A stretch of DNA of 64,000 nt from Bordetella petrii (GTDB lineage Bacteria > Pseudomonadota > Gammaproteobacteria > Burkholderiales > Burkholderiaceae_B): assembly GCA_017745595.1 (NCBI GenBank), contig WMBV01000002.1, forward strand, positions 124,001 to 188,000. Reading direction: 5' to 3'. Below, one piece after another: positions 55,401-62,504 of this stretch. The position numbers and the translations under genes are program-made. The notes beneath the pieces were generated by a model, which had not been told where the DNA came from, searched no databases, and saw nothing but the letters and a program-made list of their open reading frames with translations. The number at the start of each line of letters is the position of its first letter. The stretch's first letter is position 1.

Positions 55401-56191
55401 ACCAGGACGGCGACGGCGGCGTATCGGGTTTTTCGTTCGACGGCGTCACCTATCAGTTCGGCGGACAGCGCCAGGTCGGCAACGGCTGGTTCCTGGGCGG
55501 TTCGGCCTCGTACCAGAACACGCGCCTGCGCGGCGACGACGGGCGGGTCAGCGGCAAGGGCGACAACGGCTATATCGGCGTGGTGGTCAAGCGCGAGACC
55601 GGGCCGTGGACCTTTTCCGCCGCGCTGGGCGGCGGCTACGGCCAATACGACATCGACCGCAGCATCCGCATCCCCGGCTTGCAGAGCACGGCCAATTCCG
55701 ATGTCGACGTATACGGCGGCGGGCTGCGCCTGCGCGCGGCGCGCACCTTCGCCACGGACCAGTTCTACCTGAAGCCCTACGTGGACCTGGACGCGTTCTA
55801 CACCCATATGCCCAGCTACAGCGAATCGCGCAATGCCATGCACCTGGACGTAGAAAGCAGCAACGAATTCATCGTGGGCCTGTCGCCCACGCTGGAAATC
55901 GGCGGCCGGGTGTCCCTGGACAACGGCGCCACCATGCGGCCCTTCGCCTATGGCGGCGTGTCGTTCCTGTCGAAGGACGACTTCACCGTCAATGCACGCC
56001 TGCAAGGCGCGCCCGACGGCACGGGCGGCTTCTCGACCTCGCTGCCCATGGACGACGTGATCGGCCGCATCGGCGCGGGCCTGCAAGTATCGAACGCCGG
56101 CGGCATCGATTTCCGGCTGCAGTACGACGGCACGTTCTCGTCGCACATCCAGAGCCACCAGGCCTCGCTGAAGGTCATGGTGCCGTTCTGA
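49424..56191 (+). CDS. Large autotransporter with QSIGGGGG passenger repeats
   Basis: The 2,255-residue protein is a type Va autotransporter. An extended signal peptide (residues 1 to about 44, cleavage after SARA) precedes a passenger built from about 20 imperfect repeats of 50-80 residues, each with an AQSIGGGGG-like motif followed by Gly/Ser/Thr/Asn-rich strands. This pattern suggests a beta-helix-type adhesin. Residues about 1,980 to the end form the outer-membrane barrel (LWGQVSGLNTNQDGD ... ASLKVMVPF), ending in Phe. Cysteine pairs lie near residues 47, 730/737, 945, 1746 and 1970, which is unusual for this class. I chose the ATG at 49424; the frame is open further upstream. Confidence 0.9.
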   Translation: MKPTPPRHSAPRAPFPSMRQNALRLAIVSALGACSWMAAGSARATGCSGNIDSTIPAGSYSYGYTECWGDNGDDDNKGGEGGPDVSITSSGTFEASSFGVAMPDTFQGSAGVLTGYSLGGAGYDEGTGAQSGQVNIENHGDITLNYTGLPSDGTSFNSLIHARTVGGSGATDNHNNDSNGGNGGLAQNVTVSNDATLTLNSTVSPPSEGLYGIYALAVGGNGGNQNDPTLDYGEQVGGNGANAATVTVTDSGVVNLGSSTARVPSNATNAAIFAQSAGGQGGNNNGNAGTGGTVQVTHSGTSSSYWRVYYEGRAFGIYAGSTGGDGTASSDDSDNGGNGGGDSSSWSQKATVDAYGTVLLDVEDPPQGAMIEGAGIAAQATGGKGGMGPGKDHSGGTGGTGGPATVNLHSSASVTTHGGSIIGVAAQSVGGQGGDGQDSAALAGQGGGGGFGGSAGKATISTDSGTTVTTTGKYASGIIAQSIGGGGGTGSDFVAVLGGQGGNGGNGGDAGDVTTTTNGSVTTSGYHAFGVVAQSIAGSGGAGGVDVSTAVALGGDGAGGGTAGTVTMQNTGSITTSGYGAHAMIGQSIGGGGGASGSAIGALSVGGSAAGATGSSGGSVTVSNTGTITTTGNSAIGLIAQSIGGGGGSGGDSLGVITVGGSGASAGDGGNVIVNQLGDIETSGNFGPGVLAQSVGGGGGNGGGTLSLSAGVSLAIGGSGNSGGNGGTVCAGNDGTCGTKSSGLSRVVTHGNYAPGLIAQSVGGGGGNGGSTKTESVESFLALQLGGSASNGGASKATTVSYDALQIATGGAHSIGVLAQSVGGGGGTGGSANYHTQDLGFTAAVVVGGGGGPGGDGNSATINLTNSRIATGMDYANPDIDPATYAPNDAFGILAQTVGGGGGTGGSSVADELVAAIPTGEGVSVGFTLSAAVGGNGAAGGDACPDGDSTCVTQVSLSNGTAVGTLGDGSHGVVAQSIGGGGGNGGDSSAMSIMVGDETTMSLNADMTLGGQGEGGGDGSTVNVSLGDSTGAYAALPPPLLLPPDTSAAPSSTIITYGNYANGVLAQSIGGGGGNGGIGSSNPYAHGGPTTLKLSVALGGAGGTGGVGGNVNVTLNPNFTIRTLGSGSRGIVAQSIGGGGGTSQGGTMGVAAGLGEDDPSGRLQVGLGATGGTGAIGGTINATLLGAIRTEGGDADGVLLQSIGGGGGLGGSIGADASSNPILDRIGIHSDNTARLDDTGAVYTVGVDVGGQGGTGGNGGNVNVNFAGQIATGGDWADGLVAQSIGGGGGTGGSSTATGSKVSANAAIAVGGGGGTAANGGIVSFYFDGSHDNHISTTGYSAHGALLQSIGGGGGQGGDGSDQAHGTITVGAGFGGSAGIAGDGGTIQVLDGKNGGWLTVSTAGDESIALAMQAIGGGGGMGGAGNSSSKLLEQDSHAMQLSVGGNSGAAGKGGTVDTTFGIAATTSGDRAYGVLAQSIGGGGGVAGSGSSNNLTSVSLGGRDGASGDAGTVSVALNKGSYITTGGAGAHALIVQSIGGGGGIAGDTSMAVQLDASKWGPTGTNEDGTAVTAGSGSGNTVTVNVDGSLTTTGANAFGIVAQSIGGGGGLGGRSDGGFAGSSAGLNASGLGQSVTVTQAGKIVASGANSTGIFAQSAGPQGAGPVTVNVNGSVTGGSGDNGYGVWLVSSSQNVLNVGDGAQIAAGSGVAVRHDGADLQETDAKRVAASSAATLTINNAGTVLGNVECQNGSGGVACDIDNAQTGLLSNATLYQANIDNAGQVVIGTPGAFDTLTVAGDFNLRQEGELLADVDFNGLRSPRMVVQGDTRLDGQVNVRPITLLPGREVAVATLEGDIQGAPRAYDSPVIDYDARLQGRDVRVHAQSADFAAPSMQLSDNPRSVARHMQSAWDLGGNADMAPLFAALDMASRQGAGTYSDQLSDLSPGVAVAPAAQMQAGMARFTGAMMSCPAFQGGDALTGEQDCLWGQVSGLNTNQDGDGGVSGFSFDGVTYQFGGQRQVGNGWFLGGSASYQNTRLRGDDGRVSGKGDNGYIGVVVKRETGPWTFSAALGGGYGQYDIDRSIRIPGLQSTANSDVDVYGGGLRLRAARTFATDQFYLKPYVDLDAFYTHMPSYSESRNAMHLDVESSNEFIVGLSPTLEIGGRVSLDNGATMRPFAYGGVSFLSKDDFTVNARLQGAPDGTGGFSTSLPMDDVIGRIGAGLQVSNAGGIDFRLQYDGTFSSHIQSHQASLKVMVPF

Positions 56192-56198
56192 GCTAGCC

Positions 56199-56328
56199 AG
56201 GTATCTGACTCCCGCGCAGCGGGTGTCAGACACCTGCCGTGCTCTGGGTGTCAGGCTCCGGAGGTGCCTGACACCGGGGAGTCAATGGCCTGCTTCGGTG
56301 TCCGACACCCTGCGGGAGTCAGACACCT
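56199..56328. repeat. Dispersed hairpin repeat, locus 11 (three hairpins)
   Basis: Hairpins are at 56200-56234, 56247-56275 (CC-GGA-GG-like core) and 56297-56327. The last contains the stop codon of metF on the minus strand (GGT GTC TGA), so the repeat has entered the very 3' end of that gene. The locus separates the convergent autotransporter and metF genes. Confidence 0.9.
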
Positions 56329-57206
56329 CGGTCGACCTCGGTCGCGTCAGGCGCCTGAAGACCTGGAAGGTCAAGCTCTCGCCATATGCCCAGCGTGGCG
56401 TCGGCGTGGTTCAGCGTATAGAAATGCAGGCCCGGCGCGCCGTTGTCGAGCAGGGTCTGGCAAAGTTCGCCGACCACGTCTACGCCGAACGCGCGGATAG
56501 AAGCCTTGTCGTCGCCGAATTCGGCCAGCCGCAAGCGGATCCAGCGCGGGATTTCGGCGCCGCACATTTCCGAGAACCGCACCAGCTGCGTGTGGTTGGT
56601 AATGGGCATGATGCCCGGCACAATGGGGATGGACACCCCCTTGCCCTGGGCGCGGTCGACGAAATCGAAATACGCGTCGGCGTTGAAAAAGTATTGCGTG
56701 ATGGCCGCGTCGGCGCCGGCGTTGACCTTGGCCACGAAGTGATCCAGGTCGGCGGCCGGGCTGGCGGCCTGCGGATGCATTTCGGGATAGGCCGCCACTT
56801 CGATGTGGAAGGCATCGCCGGTTTCCGCGCGGATGAAAGCCACCAGGTCGGCGGCATAGCGCAGTTCGCCGGCGTCGCCGCCCATGCCCGAGGGCAGGTC
56901 GCCGCGCAGCGCCACCAGGCGGCGCACGCCCTGTTCGCGATAGGCCGCCAGGATGTCGCGCAGGTTGGCGCGGGTGGCGCCGATGCACGACAGGTGCGGC
57001 GCGGCATCGCAGCCCAGGTTTTGCAGCATGCGCACCGTGTCGGCCGTGCCGGCGCGGGTGGAACCGCCCGCCCCGAACGTGACGCTGACATAACGCGGCT
57101 GGATGGCCAGCATCTGCTTGGCCGCGCGCACCAGCCGCTCTTGGGCGGCGATGTCGCGCGGGGGAAAGAACTCCAGGCTCAGGGCGGCGGTAGTAGGTCC
57201 GGTCAT
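56319..57206 (-). CDS. metF: Methylenetetrahydrofolate reductase
   Basis: MetF reduces 5,10-methylene-THF to 5-methyl-THF, the methyl donor for methionine synthesis. The 295-residue TIM-barrel flavoprotein begins LSLEFFPPRDIAAQERL, with YVSVTFGAGGST, LRGDLPSGMG and ITQYFFNADAYFDFVDRA. It is third in the ahcY - membrane protein - metF order, probably under the upstream SAH riboswitch. Its last two codons and TGA lie inside a dispersed hairpin repeat, so the original C-terminus may have been altered by a few residues. Confidence 0.95.
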   Translation of the reverse strand: MTGPTTAALSLEFFPPRDIAAQERLVRAAKQMLAIQPRYVSVTFGAGGSTRAGTADTVRMLQNLGCDAAPHLSCIGATRANLRDILAAYREQGVRRLVALRGDLPSGMGGDAGELRYAADLVAFIRAETGDAFHIEVAAYPEMHPQAASPAADLDHFVAKVNAGADAAITQYFFNADAYFDFVDRAQGKGVSIPIVPGIMPITNHTQLVRFSEMCGAEIPRWIRLRLAEFGDDKASIRAFGVDVVGELCQTLLDNGAPGLHFYTLNHADATLGIWRELDLPGLQAPDATEVDRGV

Positions 57207-57219
57207 CAGGAAGAAAATA

Positions 57220-57555
57220 TCAGGGGATCAGGCGCGAAAGCAGGCCGGAAATGATGCTGTACAAAATGGCGCCCGCCACGGCCCACCAGAAACCGCTGAC
57301 CTGAAAGCCCCGCAGGATCGAGCCGGCCAGCCAGAACAACAGGGCGTTGAGCACGATCAGGAACAGCCCCAGTGTGACGATGGTGATGGGCAGCGTCAGC
57401 AGCACCAGCACCGGCTTGACCAGCATGTTCAGCAGGCCCAGCACCAGCGCGGCAACCAGCGCCGAACCGAAGCTGGCCACGGTGATGCCGGGTAGCAGGT
57501 AGGCCACGGCCAGCAGGGCGACGGCGTTCAAGAGCCAGACGAGTATCAGGGTCAT
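57220..57555 (-). CDS. YvlD-like small membrane protein
   Basis: The 111-residue protein has four hydrophobic segments and the start LILVWLLNAVALLAVAYLLPGITVASFGSALVAALVLGLLNMLVKPVLVLLTLPI, matching the family often annotated as phage holin family 4 or YvlD. It is in the inner membrane; no function is established. It lies between ahcY and metF, 13 bases ahead of metF, and probably shares their transcript. Confidence 0.85.
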   Translation of the reverse strand: MTLILVWLLNAVALLAVAYLLPGITVASFGSALVAALVLGLLNMLVKPVLVLLTLPITIVTLGLFLIVLNALLFWLAGSILRGFQVSGFWWAVAGAILYSIISGLLSRLIP

Positions 57556-57631
57556 TGCGATCTCCGGTAAGGCGCCAGGGTAGGCGGGGTCGCCGCGCGC
57601 GAACGCGGCGTGTACCTATTGTGCTACAGGA

Positions 57632-59050
57632 TCAATAGCGGTAGTGCTCGGGCTTGTAGGGGCCTTCGACCGGCACGTTGATGTAGTCGGCCTGGTCCTT
57701 GCGCAGCGAGGTCAGCTTGACGCCCAGCTTCTTCAAATGCAGGCGCGCCACTTTTTCGTCGAGCTGCTTGGGCAGCACGTAGACCTGGCCGCGCACGTAC
57801 GCGTCGTTGCGCGTGTACAGCTCGATCTGCGCGATGGTCTGGTTGGCGAACGACGATGACATCACGAACGAGGGGTGCCCGGTGGCGCAGCCCAGGTTCA
57901 CCAGCCGGCCCTTGGCCAGCAGGATGATGCGCTTGCCGTCGGGGAACACCACGTGGTCGACCTGCGGCTTGATCTCTTCCCACTGGCAGTCGTCGAGCGC
58001 GGCCACGTCGATTTCGTTGTCGAAGTGCCCGATGTTGCAGACGATGGCCTGGTCTTTCATGGCCTGCATGTGCTCGCGGCTGATGACGTGGTAGTTGCCG
58101 GTGGCGGTGACGAAGATGTCGGCGTGCGGCGCCGCTTCTTCCATGGTGACGACCTTGTAGCCTTCCATGGCGGCCTGCAGCGCGCAGATCGGGTCGATTT
58201 CGGTGACCCACACCTGGGCGCGCAGCGAGGCCAGCGCCTGGGCGCAGCCCTTGCCCACGTCGCCGTAGCCCGCCACCACGGCGATCTTGCCGGCCACCAT
58301 GACGTCGGTGGCGCGCTTGATGCCGTCGACCAGCGATTCGCGGCAGCCGTACAGGTTGTCGAACTTGGACTTGGTGACCGAATCGTTGACGTTGATGGCG
58401 GCGAACGCCAGTTCGCCCTTTTGCGCCATCTGGTACAGGCGGTGCACGCCGGTGGTGGTTTCTTCGGTAACGCCGCGGATTTCCGCCAGGCGCGTGGAAT
58501 ACCACTTGGGATCGCGCGCCAGCGTGTCTTTGATGGCGGCGAACAGCACGCGCTCTTCTTCGCTGCCCGGCTTGGCCAGCACCGAGGCGTCTTGCTCGGC
58601 GCGGGCGCCCAGGTGCAGCAGCAGCGTGGCATCGCCGCCGTCATCCAGAATCATGTTGGCGTGGCGGCCTTCGGGCCATTCGAAGATGCGGTGCGTGTAC
58701 TGCCAATATTCTTCCAGCGTTTCGCCCTTGACGGCGAACACCGGCGTGCCGGTGGCGGCGATGGCGGCGGCGGCGTGGTCCTGGGTCGAGAAGATATTGC
58801 ACGAGGCCCAGCGCACTTCGGCGCCCAGCGCCACCAGCGTTTCGATCAGGACGCCGGTCTGGATGGTCATGTGCAGGCTGCCGGCGATGCGCGCGCCCTT
58901 CAGGGGCTGGCTGGCCGCGAATTCTTCGCGGATGGCCATCAGGCCCGGCATCTCGGTTTCGGCGATGGCCAGTTCGCGGCGGCCCCAGGCGGCCAGCGAC
59001 ATATCGGCAACGTGGTAATCGGCTACGGCTTGGTCGGATACGGCATTCAT
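57632..59050 (-). CDS. ahcY: S-adenosylhomocysteine hydrolase
   Basis: AhcY splits S-adenosylhomocysteine into adenosine and homocysteine, relieving inhibition of methyltransferases. The 472-residue NAD-dependent protein has [25 protein letters not shown], the NAD loop [16 protein letters not shown], and the C-terminal [18 protein letters not shown]. An insert of about 40 residues is present as in other proteobacterial enzymes. It is first in the ahcY-metF unit, downstream of a clear SAH riboswitch, so it is induced when SAH accumulates. Confidence 0.97.
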   Translation of the reverse strand: MNAVSDQAVADYHVADMSLAAWGRRELAIAETEMPGLMAIREEFAASQPLKGARIAGSLHMTIQTGVLIETLVALGAEVRWASCNIFSTQDHAAAAIAATGTPVFAVKGETLEEYWQYTHRIFEWPEGRHANMILDDGGDATLLLHLGARAEQDASVLAKPGSEEERVLFAAIKDTLARDPKWYSTRLAEIRGVTEETTTGVHRLYQMAQKGELAFAAINVNDSVTKSKFDNLYGCRESLVDGIKRATDVMVAGKIAVVAGYGDVGKGCAQALASLRAQVWVTEIDPICALQAAMEGYKVVTMEEAAPHADIFVTATGNYHVISREHMQAMKDQAIVCNIGHFDNEIDVAALDDCQWEEIKPQVDHVVFPDGKRIILLAKGRLVNLGCATGHPSFVMSSSFANQTIAQIELYTRNDAYVRGQVYVLPKQLDEKVARLHLKKLGVKLTSLRKDQADYINVPVEGPYKPEHYRY

Positions 59051-59164
59051 GTGTGTGCTCCGGTAAAAATCAACGGCGATGCGCGTTGCGGACGGCCGTG
59101 CGGAACACCCATGATGGGAAGGCGCCCGCCTTTACCGCCCGCTGCGACAAAGGTGAGCGCCGTT

Positions 59165-59270
59165 GCTGGGCGCCGCCGTGGCGGCGCCTGGTGAGATTCC
59201 TGAGCCTGGCGACCCGGCCGGCCCATGCATGGGCCGCCAAGGGATCGTCGCAGCGCTCCTCAGGACTGAA
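59165..59270 (-). promoter_or_regulatory. SAH riboswitch upstream of ahcY
   Basis: On the minus strand, TGAGGAGCGCTGCGAC (59247-59262) and TCGCCAGGCTCAGGAATC (59195-59212) match the two conserved cores of the SAH riboswitch. A GGCCCATGCATGGGCC palindrome (59220-59235) sits between as a variable stem. A strong 9-base GC hairpin (59169-59188) follows directly and may be the expression platform. SAH binding would turn on ahcY and, if cotranscribed, metF. Confidence 0.9.
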
Positions 59271-59367
59271 TCGAATTGTACCGGGTGGCGCAAAGCATGC
59301 AACACCAGTCAGGCGCGCGTCAGACGTTCGCTCATACATTGAAAGACCACCAGAACGGAGACTCATC

Positions 59368-60327
59368 ATGCGCACATTGCATCGTTACCTGGCCGCCACG
59401 CTGTGCGGCCTGGCCCTGTTGGGCGGCGCCGGCGCCGCCCAGGCGGCATGGCCCGAGCGGCCCATTACCCTGGTCGTGCCGTTTCCGCCCGGCGGCACCA
59501 CCGACATGGTCGGCCGGCCCCTGGCGCAGGCCTTGTCGCAGCGGCTGGGCCAGCCGGTCATCGTGGACAACCGCTCGGGCGCGGGCGGCACCATCGGCGC
59601 GGCCGACGCGGCGCGCGCCAAGGGCGACGGCTACACGCTGTTCCTGGCCACCATCGCGCACACGATCGCGCCCTCTACCTACGAGCATCTGCCCTACGAC
59701 TTCCAGAAAGATTTCGTGCCCATCACGACCATCGCGTCGTCGCCCAATATCCTGATCGTGAACAAGAAGCTGCCGGTGAAGTCGGTGCAAGACCTGCTGA
59801 AGTACGCCAAGGCGCATCCCGGCGAACTGAACTTCGGCTCGGCCGGCATCGGCAGCACCGAGCACCTGGCGGGCGAACTGTTCAAGCGCATGGCGCACAT
59901 CGACATCCAGCACGTGCCCTACAAGGGCGGCGCGCCGATGATGTCGGACCTGATGGCCGGGCAGATCCAGATGGCGCTGGAAACCAGCGGCTCGGCCATG
60001 GCTCAGGTGCGGGCCGGCACCGTCACGGCGCTGGGCGTCAGCAGCCCCAAGCCCAGCCCCTTCTTCGCCGGCATTCCGGCCATCGACGAATCGGGCGTGC
60101 CGGGCTATACCTTTGAAACCTGGTACGGCCTGATGGCGCCGGCCGGCACGCCCGCCGATGTGCAGGCGAAGCTGTACCAGACCACGGTCGAGGCGTTGAA
60201 GTCGCCCGAAATGCAGCAAGTCCTGAAAACCATCGGCGCCCAGGCCGGCGGCGAACCTTCGGCCGAATTCGGCCAGTTCATCGCCAGCCAGACCAAGAAA
60301 TGGCATGACATCCTGAAAGGCGGCTAA
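59368..60327 (+). CDS. Bug-family tripartite tricarboxylate receptor
   Basis: The 319-residue protein has a signal peptide (MRTLHRYLAATLCGLALLGGAGAAQA) and the Bug pattern (WPERPITLVVPFPPGGTTDMVGRPLAQALSQRLGQPVIVDNRSGAGG). It captures a solute in the periplasm; the ligand is unknown. It stands alone with no membrane partner and no adjacent regulator. CGGAG precedes the ATG at eight bases. It is divergent from the ahcY riboswitch leader, so the two promoters lie close together. Confidence 0.9.
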   Translation: MRTLHRYLAATLCGLALLGGAGAAQAAWPERPITLVVPFPPGGTTDMVGRPLAQALSQRLGQPVIVDNRSGAGGTIGAADAARAKGDGYTLFLATIAHTIAPSTYEHLPYDFQKDFVPITTIASSPNILIVNKKLPVKSVQDLLKYAKAHPGELNFGSAGIGSTEHLAGELFKRMAHIDIQHVPYKGGAPMMSDLMAGQIQMALETSGSAMAQVRAGTVTALGVSSPKPSPFFAGIPAIDESGVPGYTFETWYGLMAPAGTPADVQAKLYQTTVEALKSPEMQQVLKTIGAQAGGEPSAEFGQFIASQTKKWHDILKGG

Positions 60328-60349
60328 GGCGGCCACGCGGCCGCCGGGG

Positions 60350-61402
60350 TCAGGCCGGGGCCGCCGGCCCCGCGTTGGCCGGCCAGTCGGCCGCGCCGGC
60401 CGGCGTCAGCGGCACTAGCGCTGCCAGCAGGTCTTGCGCGACTTTTTCCCAGGTGCGCTTGAGCGCGCCTTCGCGCACGCCCGCGCGGTCCAGCTCCAGC
60501 GCCTGGCGGCAGGCCATGCCCAGGTCGTCGTTGACGAACCCGGTGGCGCCGGCCTCGATGACCGCGAGCGGCGCCTCGGTGTGGAACGCGGCCACCGGCG
60601 TGCCGCAGGCCATGGCTTCCAGCATGACCAGCCCGAAGGTGTCGGTCAGGCTGGGAAACACGAACACGTCGGCGGCCGAGTAGTAGGCCGGCAGTTGGCC
60701 GTCGGCCTGCAGGCCGGCGAAGTGCGCCCGCGGATAGGCCTTGCGCAGGCGGGCCTCGTCGGGCCCCGCGCCCACCACCACTTTGCTGCCAGGCAGATCC
60801 AGCGACAAGAACGCATCCAGGTTTTTCTCGCGCGCCACGCGGCCGACGCTTAGAAAGATGGGCCGCGGCAGGCCGGCCAGCGCGTCGCGCGGCCCGGGGC
60901 GGAAATGCGCCGCGTCGACACCGCGCGACCACACCCGCAGATTGCGCAGGCCGCGCGCCGCGACAATGTCGCGCACGGTGGGCGTGGGTACCAGCACGCA
61001 GGCCGACGGCCGGTGGAACCAGCGCATGTATTTCCACGGCAGCGCCGCCGGGATGCCCATGCGGGCCTGCAGGTAGTCGGGAAACAGCGTATGGAACGAG
61101 GTGGTGAAGCGCCAGTCCCGGCGCAGCGCCATGCGGCGCGCGGCCAGGCCCAGCGGGCCTTCGGTGGCGATATGCAGGGCATCGGGAACGGTATCGCCCA
61201 GCAGGCGCCGCAACTGGCGGCCGGGGGTCAGGCACAGGCGCAATTCCGGCTCCGAGGGCGCCGGCACCGTGCGCGCGCCCTCGGGGCTGACGACGATGAG
61301 TTCATGGCCCCAGCGGGTCAGCAGGCGCTGCATGGTGGTCCAGGTGCGGACCACGCCATTGACCTGCGGGGGCCAGGCGTCGGTGACGAGCACGATGCGC
61401 AT
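60350..61402 (-). CDS. GT4-family glycosyltransferase
   Basis: The 350-residue protein has the two-domain GT-B fold: MRIVLVTDAWPPQVNGVVRTW at the start, and in the second half FLSVGRVAREKNLDAFLSL, DVFVFPSLTDTFGLVMLEAMACGTPVAAF with the conserved EX7E. It is similar to mannosyltransferases such as those that modify diacylglycerol or phosphatidylinositol in other bacteria; the acceptor here is unknown. GGAGGA precedes the ATG at 61402 by six bases. Confidence 0.87.
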   Translation of the reverse strand: MRIVLVTDAWPPQVNGVVRTWTTMQRLLTRWGHELIVVSPEGARTVPAPSEPELRLCLTPGRQLRRLLGDTVPDALHIATEGPLGLAARRMALRRDWRFTTSFHTLFPDYLQARMGIPAALPWKYMRWFHRPSACVLVPTPTVRDIVAARGLRNLRVWSRGVDAAHFRPGPRDALAGLPRPIFLSVGRVAREKNLDAFLSLDLPGSKVVVGAGPDEARLRKAYPRAHFAGLQADGQLPAYYSAADVFVFPSLTDTFGLVMLEAMACGTPVAAFHTEAPLAVIEAGATGFVNDDLGMACRQALELDRAGVREGALKRTWEKVAQDLLAALVPLTPAGAADWPANAGPAAPA

Positions 61403-61529
61403 GCGGATCCTCCGGGCGCGGAAATGGGCAATAACCGGATTTAGCCTGCGGGATGTGACGGGACCAAGACGAAAATATGACGGATGCGCCACCCCGCCAC
61501 GCCGCCGGAGGGATCAGAGGCCGTCGCCG

Positions 61530-61608
61530 GAGGTGTCTGACTCCGCAGGTGTCAGACACCCGGGCCATCTACCGCATCGGTGTCAGGCACCTGCGGAGCC
61601 TGACACCT
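61530..61608. repeat. Dispersed hairpin repeat, locus 12 (two hairpins)
   Basis: Hairpins are at 61532-61560 (arms GGTGTCTGAC and GTCAGACACC, CC-GCA-GG core) and 61579-61607 (arms GGTGTCAGGC and GCCTGACACC). It lies after the antitoxin gene end and upstream of the glycosyltransferase. Confidence 0.9.
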
Positions 61609-61644
61609 ACAGTGCCTACAGTGACAGACCCGCGTAAACCAATT

Positions 61645-61950
61645 TCAAGCCAGAACCTCTAGGCCCTTGCGCTCGACCAGATTCAGCAGCTTCAGCGAAG
61701 GGCCATTGGGATGTTTGTCGCCTCGTTCCCATTTTTGTATGGTCGACGCGCTCGTGTTGAGGTAGGCGGCAAAGACCGCCTGGCTGGCCCGGCAACGCAA
61801 CCGTAGGCGCTTGATATCGGCCGCCGAGTATTCCTTAATGGGAGGCAAGCACGTCGCATCGAATTCGCGCATGGTTTGTGCGTCGATCAAACCGATATCG
61901 GCGAAGTCCCGGGCCGTTTCATGCAGAGTTTTCAATAACCGGCTAGCCAT
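61645..61950 (-). CDS. NadS/HigA-like antitoxin
   Basis: The 101-residue protein has a C-terminal Cro/C1-type helix-turn-helix (IKRLRLRCRASQAVFAAYLNTSASTIQKWERGDKHPNGPSLKLLNLVE). It is encoded directly after a RelE-type toxin, overlapping it by eight bases, which is the reversed (HigBA-like) toxin-first order. The antitoxin would bind the operator at 62337-62355 and repress the pair. Confidence 0.87.
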   Translation of the reverse strand: MASRLLKTLHETARDFADIGLIDAQTMREFDATCLPPIKEYSAADIKRLRLRCRASQAVFAAYLNTSASTIQKWERGDKHPNGPSLKLLNLVERKGLEVLA

Positions 61951-62314
61951 GTGATACCTCGATCAAAGCTCCTTGGCGCAGCGCGACGTGCAATTGCGCA
62001 AGGGTCAGTGCCAGTTGCACGCCCGCCAATTGCCTCAAGGCCTTGAGTTCTCTGCCATTGATGTCGTCGCGCTCGTGCTTGGCGAACCCATACATAAAAA
62101 ATGCCACGCTGCCAGCGCAATACGCCACCAGGGTACGCGCACCGCCACGTTTGCCCCGCCCTGGCAAAGCAATGCGTTTTTTCATCACATGCCCGCCCAG
62201 AACGGCGTCGATCAGGCCGCTTTCCATTTCGGCCACAGCGGCAACCAGCGCCTGGTCTTGCAGGCCTTCTCTGAGCGCCCAGTGGTGAAACTGGCGCGTC
62301 TTGTAGATACGCAT
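61943..62314 (-). CDS. RelE/ParE-superfamily toxin
   Basis: The 123-residue protein matches the RelE-type toxins of the COG4737 kind: MRIYKTRQFHHWALREGLQDQALVAAVAEMESG, KKRIALPGRGKRGGARTLVAYCAG, VAFFMYGFAKHERDDINGRELKALRQLA. Such toxins often cleave mRNA at the ribosome; activity here is unproved. The ATG at 62314 is close to a perfect -10 hexamer (minus strand TATAAT at 62335-62340), so the transcript leader is short. Confidence 0.87.
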   Translation of the reverse strand: MRIYKTRQFHHWALREGLQDQALVAAVAEMESGLIDAVLGGHVMKKRIALPGRGKRGGARTLVAYCAGSVAFFMYGFAKHERDDINGRELKALRQLAGVQLALTLAQLHVALRQGALIEVSHG

Positions 62315-62334
62315 TGCAGATACCAATGCAAGTG

Positions 62335-62355
62335 ATTATACCACTTAGTGGTATA
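62335..62355 (-). promoter_or_regulatory. Toxin-antitoxin promoter with 19-bp palindromic operator
   Basis: TATACCACT and AGTGGTATA form a perfect 9-base inverted repeat at 62337-62355 around one T. The minus-strand -10 hexamer TATAAT (62335-62340) lies in one arm, so a bound antitoxin would block the promoter. The -35 hexamer is weak. Confidence 0.65.
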
Positions 62356-62504
62356 GAACAGGTGTCGACCGGCCTTCTGCGGCAGTAAGCCAGCTAACGA
62401 TCAAAACGCAATTCTGGCCGGGCCGGAAAATCGGCGCCAGCGGAGGGCGGGACAAGATTGCCGCTTGCCCTGCAGATCCAGCCGCGCGCGGAACCGGCTG
62501 CCGC

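Noticed and set aside
52574-56233. 1,219-codon minus-strand frame across the autotransporter
   Set aside because: It is the complement of the Gly-rich passenger and the conserved barrel. The composition (Ala/His/Arg) and lack of any domain mark it as a shadow.
7060-61608. The repeats as a CRISPR array
   Set aside because: Copies are scattered kilobases apart in intergenic sites, are themselves palindromic, and have no unique spacers in a row or cas genes.
7060-61608. The repeats as ordinary intrinsic terminators
   Set aside because: The stems suit termination, but no U tract follows in most copies and copies occur in pairs with conserved sequence, which ordinary terminators do not need.
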